A stretch of 64,000 nt of DNA from Breznakibacter xylanolyticus (GTDB taxonomy: Bacteria; Bacteroidota; Bacteroidia; Bacteroidales; Marinilabiliaceae). Where the stretch lies: NCBI RefSeq assembly GCF_003254275.1, contig NZ_QKZK01000001.1, forward strand, positions 168,940 through 232,939. Direction: 5' to 3'. Both the position numbers and the translations under genes were made by a program. Positions 1-8,755 of the stretch are shown here, piece by piece; within the stretch, counting starts at the first letter, position 1, and the number at the start of each line of letters is the position of its first letter. The notes below the pieces were generated by a model. It was not told where the DNA came from. It saw only the letters and a list, made by a program, of their open reading frames with translations, and ran no database searches.

Positions 1-482
1 TGTTGGCAGGCATCCATAATGGAAGCGTTGGCATCAATTTTAAAACATCTTTTCAATCCGGCTGCCTCACCGGCCTCAATGTCGCGTTTTGAGTCCCCGA
101 TGAGATAGCTTTGGTTGGGATCGATCTCCAACTCGTTGATGGCCTCAAGAATCATTTGTGGTGAAGGTTTGCGGCAGCTGCAGGGGGCTACCGATTCGTG
201 GTGGGGGCATACCTTGATGGCCGATAATTGGATGCCACATTGGCTCAGTTCGTTTTGCAGGTGGGTGTGCACAGCATTTACATCATCGAGCGTGTAAATG
301 CCTTTTGCCACTCCTCCCTGGTTGGTGACCACCACCAGCATGAATCCGGCATCAGACAGCATCTTGAGTCCTTCGCGAATGCCGGGATTGATGACAAAAT
401 CGTTAACCCGGTATATGTAATAATGGCCTTCGTCACTGTTGATGACGCCATCACGATCAATAAATACGGCTTTATGTTTCAT
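1..482 (-). CDS. gmhB: D-glycero-D-manno-heptose 1,7-bisphosphate phosphatase-like HAD hydrolase (3' part outside window)
   Basis: The gene starts at an ATG at 482 and runs off the left edge after 160 codons. The N-terminus carries the HAD nucleophile motif FIDRDGVIN, then VVVTNQGG (motif II) and a CPHH...CSC cluster that matches the zinc loop of GmhB-type phosphatases; near the edge GDSKRDIEAG supplies the acidic motif IV. GmhB removes the 7-phosphate of heptose bisphosphate in the pathway to ADP-heptose for lipopolysaccharide. The related histidinol-phosphate phosphatase (HisB N-domain) shares this fold and cannot be fully excluded without the missing C-terminus and neighbours. It overlaps nothing; the UPF0158 gene ends 46 bases upstream. 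Confidence 0.8.
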   Translation of the reverse strand, partial: MKHKAVFIDRDGVINSDEGHYYIYRVNDFVINPGIREGLKMLSDAGFMLVVVTNQGGVAKGIYTLDDVNAVHTHLQNELSQCGIQLSAIKVCPHHESVAPCSCRKPSPQMILEAINELEIDPNQSYLIGDSKRDIEAGEAAGLKRCFKIDANASIMDACQ

Positions 483-528
483 GGTGTGTTGGTTGCACAA
501 TTGAGAGTATGCGGCTGCATCTATCTTT

Positions 529-981
529 TTAGCAGTTTTTATCATTATTTTCGAAGGCGCTGTGATTTGCCAATTGTTTATAGATGAATTCTATGAGGCG
601 ATTTTTTTTATACTCGAACCATTGTTGTCGATAATCGTCCGTATCATTGATTTCATCTTTGAAATGTTTGAAAGGCTTTTGTTGATTAAGCGCTCGAATC
701 AGTCTGTTTTGTAGTTTTTTGTTGTCAATTATTTCTGAAAAATCTGCCATGATTTTAAAAGCTTCATGGGAGTCAAATGGTTTTATCTCTAGATAATCAG
801 TTCTGTTATTTTCAATTTCATCACAATCCTCTTTCCATATATCGTTATCGATGTCAAACCATTGAGGATTTAAAGAGTCTGGTATGATTTTGATGTCGTT
901 GGTTTTCTGATGAACGAAACACCGCATCCCGGCATCGAGATTTTCGGCTATTTCATAGATTGTGCTATCTGATAGTATCAC
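529..981 (-). CDS. UPF0158 family protein
   Basis: This is a 150-residue acidic protein of unknown function. The C-terminal half has the pattern RPF-like FKHFKDEI followed by QQWFEYKKNRLIEFI, which is the recognisable signature of the UPF0158 family (arginine/lysine followed by a WF pair and a final helix). No signal peptide or membrane segment is visible. It begins 12 bases after the stop of the rhomboid gene and may be co-transcribed with it. The base composition is more AT-rich than the neighbouring genes. No biochemical role is established for the family, so none is proposed. Confidence 0.7.
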   Translation of the reverse strand: MILSDSTIYEIAENLDAGMRCFVHQKTNDIKIIPDSLNPQWFDIDNDIWKEDCDEIENNRTDYLEIKPFDSHEAFKIMADFSEIIDNKKLQNRLIRALNQQKPFKHFKDEINDTDDYRQQWFEYKKNRLIEFIYKQLANHSAFENNDKNC

Positions 982-993
982 TAAAAAACAGGT

Positions 994-1608
994 TTAGAAT
1001 TTGAACGACAATAATTTCGCTAAAAATACCAATCCAAGTTTTGGTTCAATAATGAGAGGGAACACAAACCCATAAAGAGCTCCCCAAAAATGGGCATCAT
1101 GTCCAATGTTGTCCTGATTGCGGTTGGCCATAATTTTGGTGTAAATCAGGTAAATGATGCCGAATAAAATGGCCGGCACCGGAATAAAATAGACGTAAAT
1201 GAGATGGTACGGTTCCAGAAATACGGACGTGAAAACCACTGCCATCACCCCTCCTGAAGCACCGATGGCGTTGTAGTGGTAGTTGTTTTTTTCCTTTTGA
1301 AGTGAATAGAGTGACGAAATGGGGATGGCGCTTATGAATAAGACCACAAACAGGGCTGTGCCAAAGCCTGGGAAGTACATGTTGAAAAGCATAATGATTC
1401 CTTGTCCGAATGAATAAAGGACAAACATATTCAGCAGCAGGTGCATCCATCCACCGTGAACCAAGGCATGGCTTATCAGGCGGTGGTATTCCTTTTTTTT
1501 GATGATTTGCCAGGCATTGAATTGCAGTTTGTAAACAATATCTGCATTCGAGAAGCCATAAACGCTTACGATGCCAATGGCAGCAATGATGAGGATGAGT
1601 ATTTGCAT
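994..1608 (-). CDS. Rhomboid family intramembrane serine protease
   Basis: This 204-residue polytopic membrane protein has the catalytic elements of rhomboid proteases: HALVHGGWMHLLLNM near residues 47-61, the serine motif GASG with Ser118, and AHFWGALYG with His173 near the C-terminus. Ser and His form the intramembrane catalytic dyad in this family. About six membrane helices are seen, which is the usual core. The substrate cannot be inferred. It lies 37 bases downstream of holA on the same strand and is followed closely by the UPF0158 gene, suggesting a housekeeping operon. Confidence 0.9.
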   Translation of the reverse strand: MQILILIIAAIGIVSVYGFSNADIVYKLQFNAWQIIKKKEYHRLISHALVHGGWMHLLLNMFVLYSFGQGIIMLFNMYFPGFGTALFVVLFISAIPISSLYSLQKEKNNYHYNAIGASGGVMAVVFTSVFLEPYHLIYVYFIPVPAILFGIIYLIYTKIMANRNQDNIGHDAHFWGALYGFVFPLIIEPKLGLVFLAKLLSFKF

Positions 1609-1645
1609 TTGTGTTGTGTAATGTCGCTCGGGATGTGCCGACGAC

Positions 1646-2647
1646 TTAATTCATGAGTTTAAAAATCAGTTCCTTTAATAGTTCGGCTGTGTCGGTGGTC
1701 GCAGAGTTGAATCCTTTGCTTTTCATGTCGTATTCGCGCAGGATGCTGATGTTTTCCACTACTTTGCGGCCGTTGTAGTTGCGGGCTGCCGACACATAGT
1801 CCTGTACAAAGTAAGGGTTGATTTTTAGGGAAGATGCCACCGATCCGGGCGATTTATCGGGCAGGTAGTGATACATCAGTAGTTTAGTGAAAAAGCCGAA
1901 CAGCGTCGCGATGGTCACCTGAATGGGGTAATCCTTTGGGTTTTTACCAAAAGCGAAGATGATTTGATTGGCCTTAAACTGATTTTTGGTCAGGATGGCC
2001 TTTTGCAGTTCAAAGTTGTTGAATTCCTTGCTGATGCCAATGTTTTTTTCAACGTGTTCGACCGTAATCATGGGCGTTTCGGGTCCCAGCGCAATGACGA
2101 GCTTGTCGATGGCATTGGCGATTTTCGAGAGGTCGCTGCCCACGCTTTCGCTTAGGAGCAGGCTGGCTTTGGGGTCAATGTTTTTACCCTTCCCTTTGGC
2201 ATAGCCGGTTATCCAGGTTGGTAATTGGTTGTCGTACAGTTTTTTTGTTTCAAACAGAATGCCTTTGCTTTCGATGAGTTTGGCCAGTTTGTAACGTTTG
2301 TTGAGGGGCTTGTACTTATAGGCAATGACCAGGATGGTTGAATTGAGCGGGTTTTGTGCATATACCTCTAATGCCTCGATGTTGTCGATGTTTTGAGCTT
2401 CCTTCACAATGACCACCTGGTAGGGAGACATCATGGGGAAACGGCGCGCCGACAAGACGATGTCGTTGATGGTGATGTCCTTACCGTACAATATGGTGAG
2501 GTTAAAAGCTTTTTCTGACTCCGAAAGCACATTGTCGGCAATGTAGTCGGTTATCTGATCGATGTACCATGGTTCTTCGCCCGCCAGAAAATAAATGGGC
2601 TTGTATTGTTTTTGTTTGAGGGATGTGAGAATCTGTTCAAATGTCAT
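1646..2647 (-). CDS. holA: DNA polymerase III subunit delta
   Basis: The 333-residue protein matches the clamp-loader delta subunit in length and layout. It opens with YFLAGEEPWYIDQ, the degenerate nucleotide-binding region typical of HolA, followed by the AAA+-like domain and a helical C-terminal collar domain. Delta opens the beta sliding clamp during DNA replication. It is encoded on the same strand as AMP nucleosidase, which ends 59 bases upstream, and is followed by the rhomboid gene. Confidence 0.9.
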   Translation of the reverse strand: MTFEQILTSLKQKQYKPIYFLAGEEPWYIDQITDYIADNVLSESEKAFNLTILYGKDITINDIVLSARRFPMMSPYQVVIVKEAQNIDNIEALEVYAQNPLNSTILVIAYKYKPLNKRYKLAKLIESKGILFETKKLYDNQLPTWITGYAKGKGKNIDPKASLLLSESVGSDLSKIANAIDKLVIALGPETPMITVEHVEKNIGISKEFNNFELQKAILTKNQFKANQIIFAFGKNPKDYPIQVTIATLFGFFTKLLMYHYLPDKSPGSVASSLKINPYFVQDYVSAARNYNGRKVVENISILREYDMKSKGFNSATTDTAELLKELIFKLMN

Positions 2648-2706
2648 GTGCCGGAGTCGTTTGTGGCAAATTTACATTTTTCGCCTCGTATGGCCAATTT
2701 CCTGTG

Positions 2707-3483
2707 TTAGTAGTCAAAGTGCAAATGCCGAACTGATTGGCCGTTGGAGATAAGTTCTTTCATGGAGTTGATGCCAATTTTCAGGTGCGATTCCACAAAA
2801 TTTTCCGTCACGGTTTTGTCACTGGCTTCGGTTTTGATACCCGTTGAAATCATGGGTTGATCCGAGACAAGCAGAAGGGCGCCCGCGGGAATGTGGTTGG
2901 CAAAGCCCACGCTAAAGATGGTGGCTGTTTCCATGTCGATGGCCATGGCCCGGGTTTTGATGAGGTACTTTTTAAATCGTTCGTCATATTCCCACACGCG
3001 TTTGTTGGTGGTGAACACGGTTCCGGTCCAGTAATCGCGTCCAAAATCGCGGATGGAGGTTGAAACGGCGCGTTGTAAGCTAAACGCCGGTAGGGCAGGT
3101 ACTTCGGCCGGAAGATAATCGTTGGACGTTCCGTCACTGCGAATGGCGGCAATGGGCAGGATGAGATCGCCCAGTTTGTTTTTTGGCTTGAGGCCACCGC
3201 ATTTTCCTAAAAAGAGCACGGCGTTGGGCGAGACAGCACTGAGAAGATCCATAATGGTTGCCGCATTGGGGCTACCCATGCCAAAGTTGATGATGGTGAT
3301 TCCTTTGGCCGTGGCATTGGGCATATTGCGATCCATTCCCAGAATGGGGACGTTGAACCATTTTGAAAATAGTTCAATGTAGTAGGTGAAGTTCGTCAGA
3401 ATGATGTATTTGCTAAATTCTTTGAGCGGTCTTCCGGTGTAACGGGGAAGCCAGTTTTTGACAATTTCCTCTTTGGTTTTCAT
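2707..3483 (-). CDS. amn: AMP nucleosidase
   Basis: This 258-residue protein belongs to the PNP/UDP phosphorylase family in its Bacteroidota AMP nucleosidase form, which lacks the long N-terminal domain of the Escherichia coli enzyme. Motifs seen are NFGMGSPNAATIMD, FLGKCGGL for phosphate/ribose binding, AIDMETATIFSVG with the ribose-binding Met-Glu, and LLVSDQPM with the catalytic aspartate. The enzyme cleaves AMP into adenine and ribose-5-phosphate. It is transcribed divergently from the HsdR_N-type gene; an imperfectly placed -7 box and a palindrome sit in the shared upstream region. Confidence 0.88.
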   Translation of the reverse strand: MKTKEEIVKNWLPRYTGRPLKEFSKYIILTNFTYYIELFSKWFNVPILGMDRNMPNATAKGITIINFGMGSPNAATIMDLLSAVSPNAVLFLGKCGGLKPKNKLGDLILPIAAIRSDGTSNDYLPAEVPALPAFSLQRAVSTSIRDFGRDYWTGTVFTTNKRVWEYDERFKKYLIKTRAMAIDMETATIFSVGFANHIPAGALLLVSDQPMISTGIKTEASDKTVTENFVESHLKIGINSMKELISNGQSVRHLHFDY

Positions 3484-3515
3484 GTGTTTCTTGATCTGTA
3501 AAATGGTGATTCTTA

Positions 3516-3536
3516 TTCACATCTATGTGATGTGAA
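3516..3536. repeat. Perfect 8-bp inverted repeat in the amn leader
   Basis: TTCACATC and GATGTGAA are perfect complements separated by five bases. The repeat lies about 33 bases upstream of the amn start codon and downstream of a possible -7 box (CAAATCTA on the plus strand, 3564-3571). It could be an operator for a dimeric repressor or a small mRNA hairpin; the sequence does not decide. Confidence 0.45.
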
Positions 3537-3563
3537 CGTTTTTTTAAAATCGACAGTCGCAAA

Positions 3564-3571
3564 CAAATCTA
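3564..3571 (-). promoter_or_regulatory. Candidate -7 box for amn
   Basis: On the minus strand this reads TAGATTTG, matching the Bacteroidota -7 consensus TAnnTTTG. No good -33 TTTG element is visible at the expected distance, so the assignment is tentative. Confidence 0.35.
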
Positions 3572-3648
3572 ATGACTTTTGGCTTGAAATTTTTTTTTAT
3601 CCTTTTAAAGTTCGTTAATTCTGTGATTTTAGTTTTATTTGGCGCACC

Positions 3649-4107
3649 ATGGAAAAGCTCAATTTACCGCCATATTCTTTTCGTCTTCGCAAGGATGGTC
3701 TCAAACGCATGATTTTTGATGTATTTCGGAAGAAATGGGTGACCTTGACGCCCGAGGAGTGGGTGAGACAGAACTTTGTTCGGTTTTTGGTGGAGCATCG
3801 TCAATACCCTTGCGCCTTGATTGGGATTGAGGTGATGGTAATAGTTAATGGCTTAAAGCAACGTGCCGATGTCATTGTTTATGACCGGCAAGGGCAACCT
3901 GTGATGATTGTTGAGTGCAAGGCCACATCGGTGCCGTTGACCAATCAGGTGTTTGATCAGGCAGCCCGGTACAATTTAATTCACAAAGTCCCTTTCTTGA
4001 TGGTTACGAATGGAATACAGCATCTTGGTGCCAGGCTTCATCACGAGGCGTGTTGCTACGATTGGCTTTCGGATGTTCCTGATTATGAGCAGCTGTGTCG
4101 GCGTTAA
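3649..4107 (+). CDS. HsdR N-terminal-like PD-(D/E)XK domain protein
   Basis: This 152-residue stand-alone protein has the nuclease-fold motif seen at the N-terminus of type I restriction HsdR subunits: Asp74 in RADVIVYD and Glu89/Lys91 in IVECKA, the D...ExK arrangement. No helicase domain follows and no hsdM or hsdS gene is near, so it is not part of a restriction system here. Proteins of this size with this domain are common as single genes beside holA in Bacteroidota, which fits the context. A role in DNA repair or replication is possible but unproved. It converges on the GNAT gene. Confidence 0.8.
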   Translation: MEKLNLPPYSFRLRKDGLKRMIFDVFRKKWVTLTPEEWVRQNFVRFLVEHRQYPCALIGIEVMVIVNGLKQRADVIVYDRQGQPVMIVECKATSVPLTNQVFDQAARYNLIHKVPFLMVTNGIQHLGARLHHEACCYDWLSDVPDYEQLCRR

Positions 4108-4119
4108 TCATGTGTTGTG

Positions 4120-4644
4120 TCACTGGTTGATGCGCTGATACACAAGCTCATCGATGTAACCATTTTTGATTTTTCTCCAATCTTTGCGAATTCCGGTTTG
4201 TACAAATCCATGTGACTCAAACAGACGTTGGCTCGGTTCATTGTCAGCATTAATGTGGCAGTAGAGTTGGTGCAAGCCAAGGTGAGAAAAACAATAGTCA
4301 ATAAAAAGCGTCAGCGCTATGCCGGCGTATCCCTTGTTGCGATGTTTCTGGTTAATTAGTATGCCCACGCCTGCGCGGGAGTGATAGGGATCAAAATCGA
4401 AAAGGTCAATCATGCCGATGGTCACCATTGATTCATTTTCGCGGGCATCAATCATGAGGCGCAACTGCTTGGTTTGGTAGATGTCCAGTGTTGCATGTTT
4501 GACATATTTTTCAAGTACAGCTTTTGAAAATGGCGTCAGAGTGTTTCCCACTGTCCATAGTTCCATTTGGTTTTCCCATTGGTACATGGTCTGAACATCA
4601 GAGGGTTCAACCGCACGTAGGGAAATGTCATTTGTTACGATCAT
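4120..4644 (-). CDS. GNAT family N-acetyltransferase (RimJ/RimL-like)
   Basis: The 174-residue protein has the GNAT fold signature: an N-terminal strand with LRAVEPSD, the acetyl-CoA loop in the region NKGYAGIALTLF, and the late motif LYCHINADNEPSQRLFESHGF. This is the RimJ/RimL-type subgroup that acetylates protein N-termini, amino sugars or small amines; the substrate is unknown. Its start overlaps the end of the upstream TPR/PD40 gene by 17 bases, so translation is probably coupled. Confidence 0.85.
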   Translation of the reverse strand: MIVTNDISLRAVEPSDVQTMYQWENQMELWTVGNTLTPFSKAVLEKYVKHATLDIYQTKQLRLMIDARENESMVTIGMIDLFDFDPYHSRAGVGILINQKHRNKGYAGIALTLFIDYCFSHLGLHQLYCHINADNEPSQRLFESHGFVQTGIRKDWRKIKNGYIDELVYQRINQ

Positions 4645-6532
4645 TTTGTTGGTTTTGCATGAGACGCTCCAGCTCGTTTTGGCTTCTCACAAAGGCATCG
4701 AAAAAAGCAGGCATGGCCTGCAGTTGGTCACGCACCTTCATGGCTTCTCGATAACTGGTGTAGCCTCCGTAAATGTAGCGATAGATTCCATCATCGCATT
4801 TGTTTTCTTTTATCAGTTGAATATTAAGGCCTTTAAACGCTTTATCCCATGATTTGCATGGCTTGTAAAGTGCCAGTACCTGTACTGTATATTGGCCTTT
4901 ATTTGTTTCGCTGGTCTTTGTATCACGGTTGATTTCACTCGCGTTGAGCGTTAGTTGAGTGATAGATAATACTTGATTTGCCAATGAATAGGAGTTATCG
5001 GAAGGGATGTCCAATTGCATTTCCATGGGAGTGATGCCTTCTCCTCCAAAAACCATGTCGTAGCTTTTTCCTGCTTCCAAAATTAACACATATTTTCCGG
5101 TTCCGGGATGGGGTTTGTATTGCCCTTCCACGGCTCCGGTTTTTTTGTCAGAGATGATGATTTTTACATTTTCAAGTGGCATGTTTTCGTTGGCATTGAT
5201 GATGCCTGAATATACGGCCAGTCGATTTTCTATCGGGTTGTCGTATTCAATGCGATAAAGATCCATTCCTCCGGAGCCTTGCGTAAATTTTGCCGATGCG
5301 TAATAGGCCTGATTGCGAATCATGGAAGGGTAAAAGAAAAAGTCATCATCGGCGGTATTGATGGGATAACCCATGTTGACCGGTTGGGTCCAGGTGCTGT
5401 CATTGTTGAGTTGCGATACAAAAATGTCAAATCCGCCCATGCTATTGTGCCCTTTGGAGGCAAAGTAAAGCCGTTTGCCATCGGAGTGTAACACAGGTGT
5501 TTCTTCGTCGTAAGGGGTGTTTATTTCCGGACCCAGGTTTTGAGCTTTTGACCACGTTCCGTCCGGCATATTTCTAACCCGGTAAATGTCCAGTCCACCA
5601 ATACCTCCGGATCTATCGCTGGTAAAATAAAGTGTGGATTGGTCGGGCGACAGGGTGAGGTGGGTTTCGTTGGCATCGCTGTTGATGGGTTTAGGAAGAG
5701 GTAAAGGTTCTGACCAGGTTTTCCCTTCTCGTCGGCTCGAATAAATTTTTTTCCCTCGTTGGTCATTACGGAAAAGAAATAGTTCTTGTCCGTCGGATGA
5801 AATGGCAACGCAGGCCTCGTGCCCTTGTGTTTTGAATAGGCGATTGGTGATAATGGGTTTTGACCAGCGTCCGGTAGCTGAGTCGCGTGTTGAAAAATAA
5901 ATTTTCTCGGCAAACTGTCCATCCGGCATCATGGAGCTGTACGAAGAGGGGCGTCGCGACGTGAAAAACAACGATTGTCCATCTGTGGTGATTAGAGGGC
6001 TATGGTCGTCGTGTTTTGAGTTGACGGTGTTACCCAGGTTGATAACCTCCATTTTGACCGGATTTTTACGTGCTTCAATCAAGTTTTGACACATTTCGAT
6101 TTCCCTGTTGGCTTCGGCTATTTGTGGGGTTGCTCTTTCGGGAAGCACGGGGATGAGACGTTGGTATGTGTCGATGGCTTTTTGCGGTTGATTGAGCAAG
6201 TGATATGTGTTGGCCAACGCCATTTGCAGATCAACGCCAAAAATGCTGTTTCGGTCGTTTTCGTGAAGATGGAAGTATGCCTTTTCCAGGTACGTGAGTG
6301 CCGAGTCGCGACCATCAGTGGTGTTGAGATAAAAATCGCCCAAGGCGAAGAGCGCTTCGGGTTGTTTGGGTGTCGATTTTAGCACCCGTTTCATGAGCTG
6401 GATGGCCGTTTTAAAGTCGCCATGTTCAGCTTTACTTACTGCTTGTTGAAAGGTGCGATTGGTTGGTTGTTGTTTCTGAGCCGATGCGCTAATGCCTATC
6501 CAGCACAACACGATGAGGAAGAGCGTTTTCAT
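4628..6532 (-). CDS. TPR, PD40 beta-propeller and SPOR-like domain protein, exported
   Basis: The 634-residue protein starts with a signal peptide (residues 1-18, ending SASAQ). Residues about 25-150 form TPR-like helices, 165-420 carry repeated PD40/WD40-like blades (LFFTSRRPSSYS, LYFTSDRSGGIGG, LYFASKGHNSMGG), about 440-520 resemble a carboxypeptidase-regulatory-like sandwich, and the last 90 residues read like a SPOR domain (YTVQVLALY... YRYIYGGYTSYREA). Homologous Bacteroidota proteins such as PorE have the first three parts but end in an OmpA-like peptidoglycan domain. A periplasmic peptidoglycan-linked scaffold role is inferred. Confidence 0.75.
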   Translation of the reverse strand: MKTLFLIVLCWIGISASAQKQQPTNRTFQQAVSKAEHGDFKTAIQLMKRVLKSTPKQPEALFALGDFYLNTTDGRDSALTYLEKAYFHLHENDRNSIFGVDLQMALANTYHLLNQPQKAIDTYQRLIPVLPERATPQIAEANREIEMCQNLIEARKNPVKMEVINLGNTVNSKHDDHSPLITTDGQSLFFTSRRPSSYSSMMPDGQFAEKIYFSTRDSATGRWSKPIITNRLFKTQGHEACVAISSDGQELFLFRNDQRGKKIYSSRREGKTWSEPLPLPKPINSDANETHLTLSPDQSTLYFTSDRSGGIGGLDIYRVRNMPDGTWSKAQNLGPEINTPYDEETPVLHSDGKRLYFASKGHNSMGGFDIFVSQLNNDSTWTQPVNMGYPINTADDDFFFYPSMIRNQAYYASAKFTQGSGGMDLYRIEYDNPIENRLAVYSGIINANENMPLENVKIIISDKKTGAVEGQYKPHPGTGKYVLILEAGKSYDMVFGGEGITPMEMQLDIPSDNSYSLANQVLSITQLTLNASEINRDTKTSETNKGQYTVQVLALYKPCKSWDKAFKGLNIQLIKENKCDDGIYRYIYGGYTSYREAMKVRDQLQAMPAFFDAFVRSQNELERLMQNQQNDRNK

Positions 6533-6545
6533 CTGTTTATAATTT

Positions 6546-6577
6546 AGCCCCCTGAATCCCCAAAGGGAGACTTTGGA
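6546..6577. repeat. Short intergenic repeat with CCAAAG/CTTTGG inverted arms
   Basis: The sequence contains CCCCCTGAATCCCC followed by CCAAAG-GGAGA-CTTTGG, a 6-bp inverted repeat. It resembles a short C-rich intergenic repeat that I associate with several Bacteroidota genomes. The rest of 6578-6775 shows no gene or convincing motif. Confidence 0.4.
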
Positions 6578-6781
6578 GTATTTTTGGAGTTATATTTAAG
6601 TGCAGCATAATGAAATGAAGGTACTGATGAACTCTTGTACTTTATCAATAATCATTCTCCTGTGTGTCAACAGAAGCCAATACGACTGTTTGTGAACCAA
6701 ATCAGCAAAATGAGAAAAGGGATTGAGAATGTCAATGTTTCTGTTTCGTAATTGGCAATCGTATTCCAAAGTTTTGAAACT

Positions 6782-6813
6782 AAAAAAGCCCCTTTTGCAA
6801 GAGGCTTTTTAGT
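6782..6813. terminator. Rho-independent terminator of the nqr operon
   Basis: AAAAAGCC-C-C and GAGGCTTTTT pair around a short loop with A and T tracts on both sides. The hairpin lies 16 bases beyond the nqrF stop on the minus strand and would end the nqr transcript. Confidence 0.8.
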
Positions 6814-6829
6814 TGAGTATGATGTGGTT

Positions 6830-8095
6830 TTATGAACCAAAGTCGTCGAATGCCACCATTTCGTCGGGCACGCCAAGGTTGTAAAGCATCTTGGTCACGG
6901 CCGAGTTCATCATCGGAGGTCCGCACAAGTAGTACTCGATGTCTTCGGGCTCCTCGTGTTTGCTCAGGTAATTGTCGTGTATCACCTGGTGGATGAATCC
7001 AACCGGCCCGTCCCAATTGTCACCCGGCAGCGGTTCGCTCAGGGCAATGGTGAAGGTGAAGTTGGGGAACGCCTTCTCGATAGCGCGGAATTGATCTTCG
7101 TAGAAAATCTCTTTGCGAGAGCGAGCTCCGTACCAGAATGTTACCTTACGGCCTGTTTTAGCAGTATGAAACAGGTGGAAGATGTGTGAACGCATGGGCG
7201 CCATACCGGCACCACCACCAATGAACATGATTTCGCGTTCGGTATTTTTGATGAAAAATTCTCCATAAGGACCCGAAACGGTCACCTTGTCACCCGGCTT
7301 GCGCGAGAAAATGAACGACGAGCAGATACCGGGGTTGACATTGGCAAATTTTCCAGCCACTCGATCCCATGGTGGCGTGGCAATACGGATGTTGAGCATC
7401 ACGATGTTGCCCTCTGCCGGGTGGTTGGCCATTGAATAGGCACGGTAAGTGGCTTCGGGGTTCTTCATTTTCAAATCAAACATGCCAAATTTTTCCCATT
7501 CTTCGTGGAATTTCTCACCCACTTCGATGTTTTTAAAGTCAACATCAATTTTAGGAACGTCTATTTGGATGTATCCACCTGATTTAAAGTCGAGAGTTTC
7601 ACCCTCGGGCAATTTCACCACAAACTCCTTAATAAAGGTGGCCACGTTGTTGTTCGACACCACTTCGCATTCCCATTTTTTGATACCCAACACTTCGTGG
7701 GGGATCTCCATGCTGATGTCTTCTTTAACTTTCACCTGGCAAGCCAAACGCCAGTTTGCATTTTGCTCTTTGCGGGTGAAGAACCCGGTTTCGGTGGGCA
7801 GGATAGATCCGGCACCATCGGGTACCTGACAACGGCACATCCCGCAGGTTCCACCCCCGCCACAAGCAGAGGGGAGAAAAATTTTGTTGCTTCCCAAGGC
7901 CGACAAGAGGCTTTGACCCGGATCGACAGTCAACTCACGTTCGCCCTCGTTAATTTTGATTTGAACGGTTCCCGAGGGGGTGAGTTTCTTTTTGGCATAA
8001 AGCAGAATCGATACCAGCAGCAGGATGATTAATACGAACACCGCTACGCTGATGGCCACGATTGCGCCTGTACCTAAAGTTGCTAATAAAATCAT
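6830..8095 (-). CDS. nqrF: Na+-translocating NADH:quinone reductase subunit F
   Basis: NqrF is the NADH-oxidising input subunit. The 421-residue protein has one N-terminal membrane helix (about residues 8-33), a 2Fe-2S ferredoxin domain with Cys78, Cys84, Cys87 and Cys119, and a C-terminal ferredoxin reductase domain with the FAD motif RAYSMANHP and the NAD-binding motif FIGGGAGMAPMRS. The C-terminus ends in VAFDDFGS, normal for this subunit. It is the last gene of the nqrABCDEF operon and is followed by a terminator. Confidence 0.97.
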   Translation of the reverse strand: MILLATLGTGAIVAISVAVFVLIILLLVSILLYAKKKLTPSGTVQIKINEGERELTVDPGQSLLSALGSNKIFLPSACGGGGTCGMCRCQVPDGAGSILPTETGFFTRKEQNANWRLACQVKVKEDISMEIPHEVLGIKKWECEVVSNNNVATFIKEFVVKLPEGETLDFKSGGYIQIDVPKIDVDFKNIEVGEKFHEEWEKFGMFDLKMKNPEATYRAYSMANHPAEGNIVMLNIRIATPPWDRVAGKFANVNPGICSSFIFSRKPGDKVTVSGPYGEFFIKNTEREIMFIGGGAGMAPMRSHIFHLFHTAKTGRKVTFWYGARSRKEIFYEDQFRAIEKAFPNFTFTIALSEPLPGDNWDGPVGFIHQVIHDNYLSKHEEPEDIEYYLCGPPMMNSAVTKMLYNLGVPDEMVAFDDFGS

Positions 8096-8120
8096 GATGA
8101 TAGTATTTTAAACGTACAGG

Positions 8121-8735
8121 TTACAATTGAATTCCCATAAAACTCATGAAGGCGATACCCATCAGGCCGGTCACGATAAACGTGATGCCCAAACCGCGAA
8201 GGGGAGCCGGAACGTTGGAGTATTTCATTTTCTCACGGATGGAAGCTAAACCAACGATGGCTAACATCCATCCAATGCCCGAACCTAAACCAAAGACTGA
8301 CGCTTCGGCCAATGTTTCGTATCCGCGTTCCTGCATGAATAATGAACCACCCAGAATGGCGCAGTTTACAGCAATCAGAGGAAGAAAAATACCCAATTGA
8401 GAGTAAAGTGCAGGTGCGTATTTTTCAACAATCATCTCCACCAATTGAACCATTGCCGCAATGGTGGCAATGAAAATGATGAAACTTAAAAAGCTCAGGT
8501 CAACACCTGCATACTCAGGGCTGATCCATGATAATGATCCTTCACTCAATACATATTTGTTTAGAAGGAAGTTGACAGGGACGGTGATGATTTGAACAAA
8601 CACGACCGCAACCCCAAGACCGAACGACGTTTTTACTGTTTTTGATACTGCCAGATAGGAACACATCCCTAAAAAGTAGGCAAATATCATGTTCTCAATA
8701 AAAATCGACTTTATAAACAGGTTAAATAATTCCAT
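8121..8735 (-). CDS. nqrE: Na+-translocating NADH:quinone reductase subunit E
   Basis: The 204-residue membrane protein has about six helices and is homologous to NqrD. It contains the conserved CSYLAVS and [11 protein letters not shown] segments; the two cysteines in these positions help bind an intramembrane iron centre together with NqrD in characterised complexes. It lies 20 bases downstream of nqrD and 25 bases upstream of nqrF, within the operon. Confidence 0.97.
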   Translation of the reverse strand: MELFNLFIKSIFIENMIFAYFLGMCSYLAVSKTVKTSFGLGVAVVFVQIITVPVNFLLNKYVLSEGSLSWISPEYAGVDLSFLSFIIFIATIAAMVQLVEMIVEKYAPALYSQLGIFLPLIAVNCAILGGSLFMQERGYETLAEASVFGLGSGIGWMLAIVGLASIREKMKYSNVPAPLRGLGITFIVTGLMGIAFMSFMGIQL

Positions 8736-8755
8736 TTTTCAAATCAATTTATTGG

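Noticed and set aside
3649-4107. Type I restriction-modification system
   Set aside because: Only an HsdR_N-type domain is present; no helicase, hsdM or hsdS.
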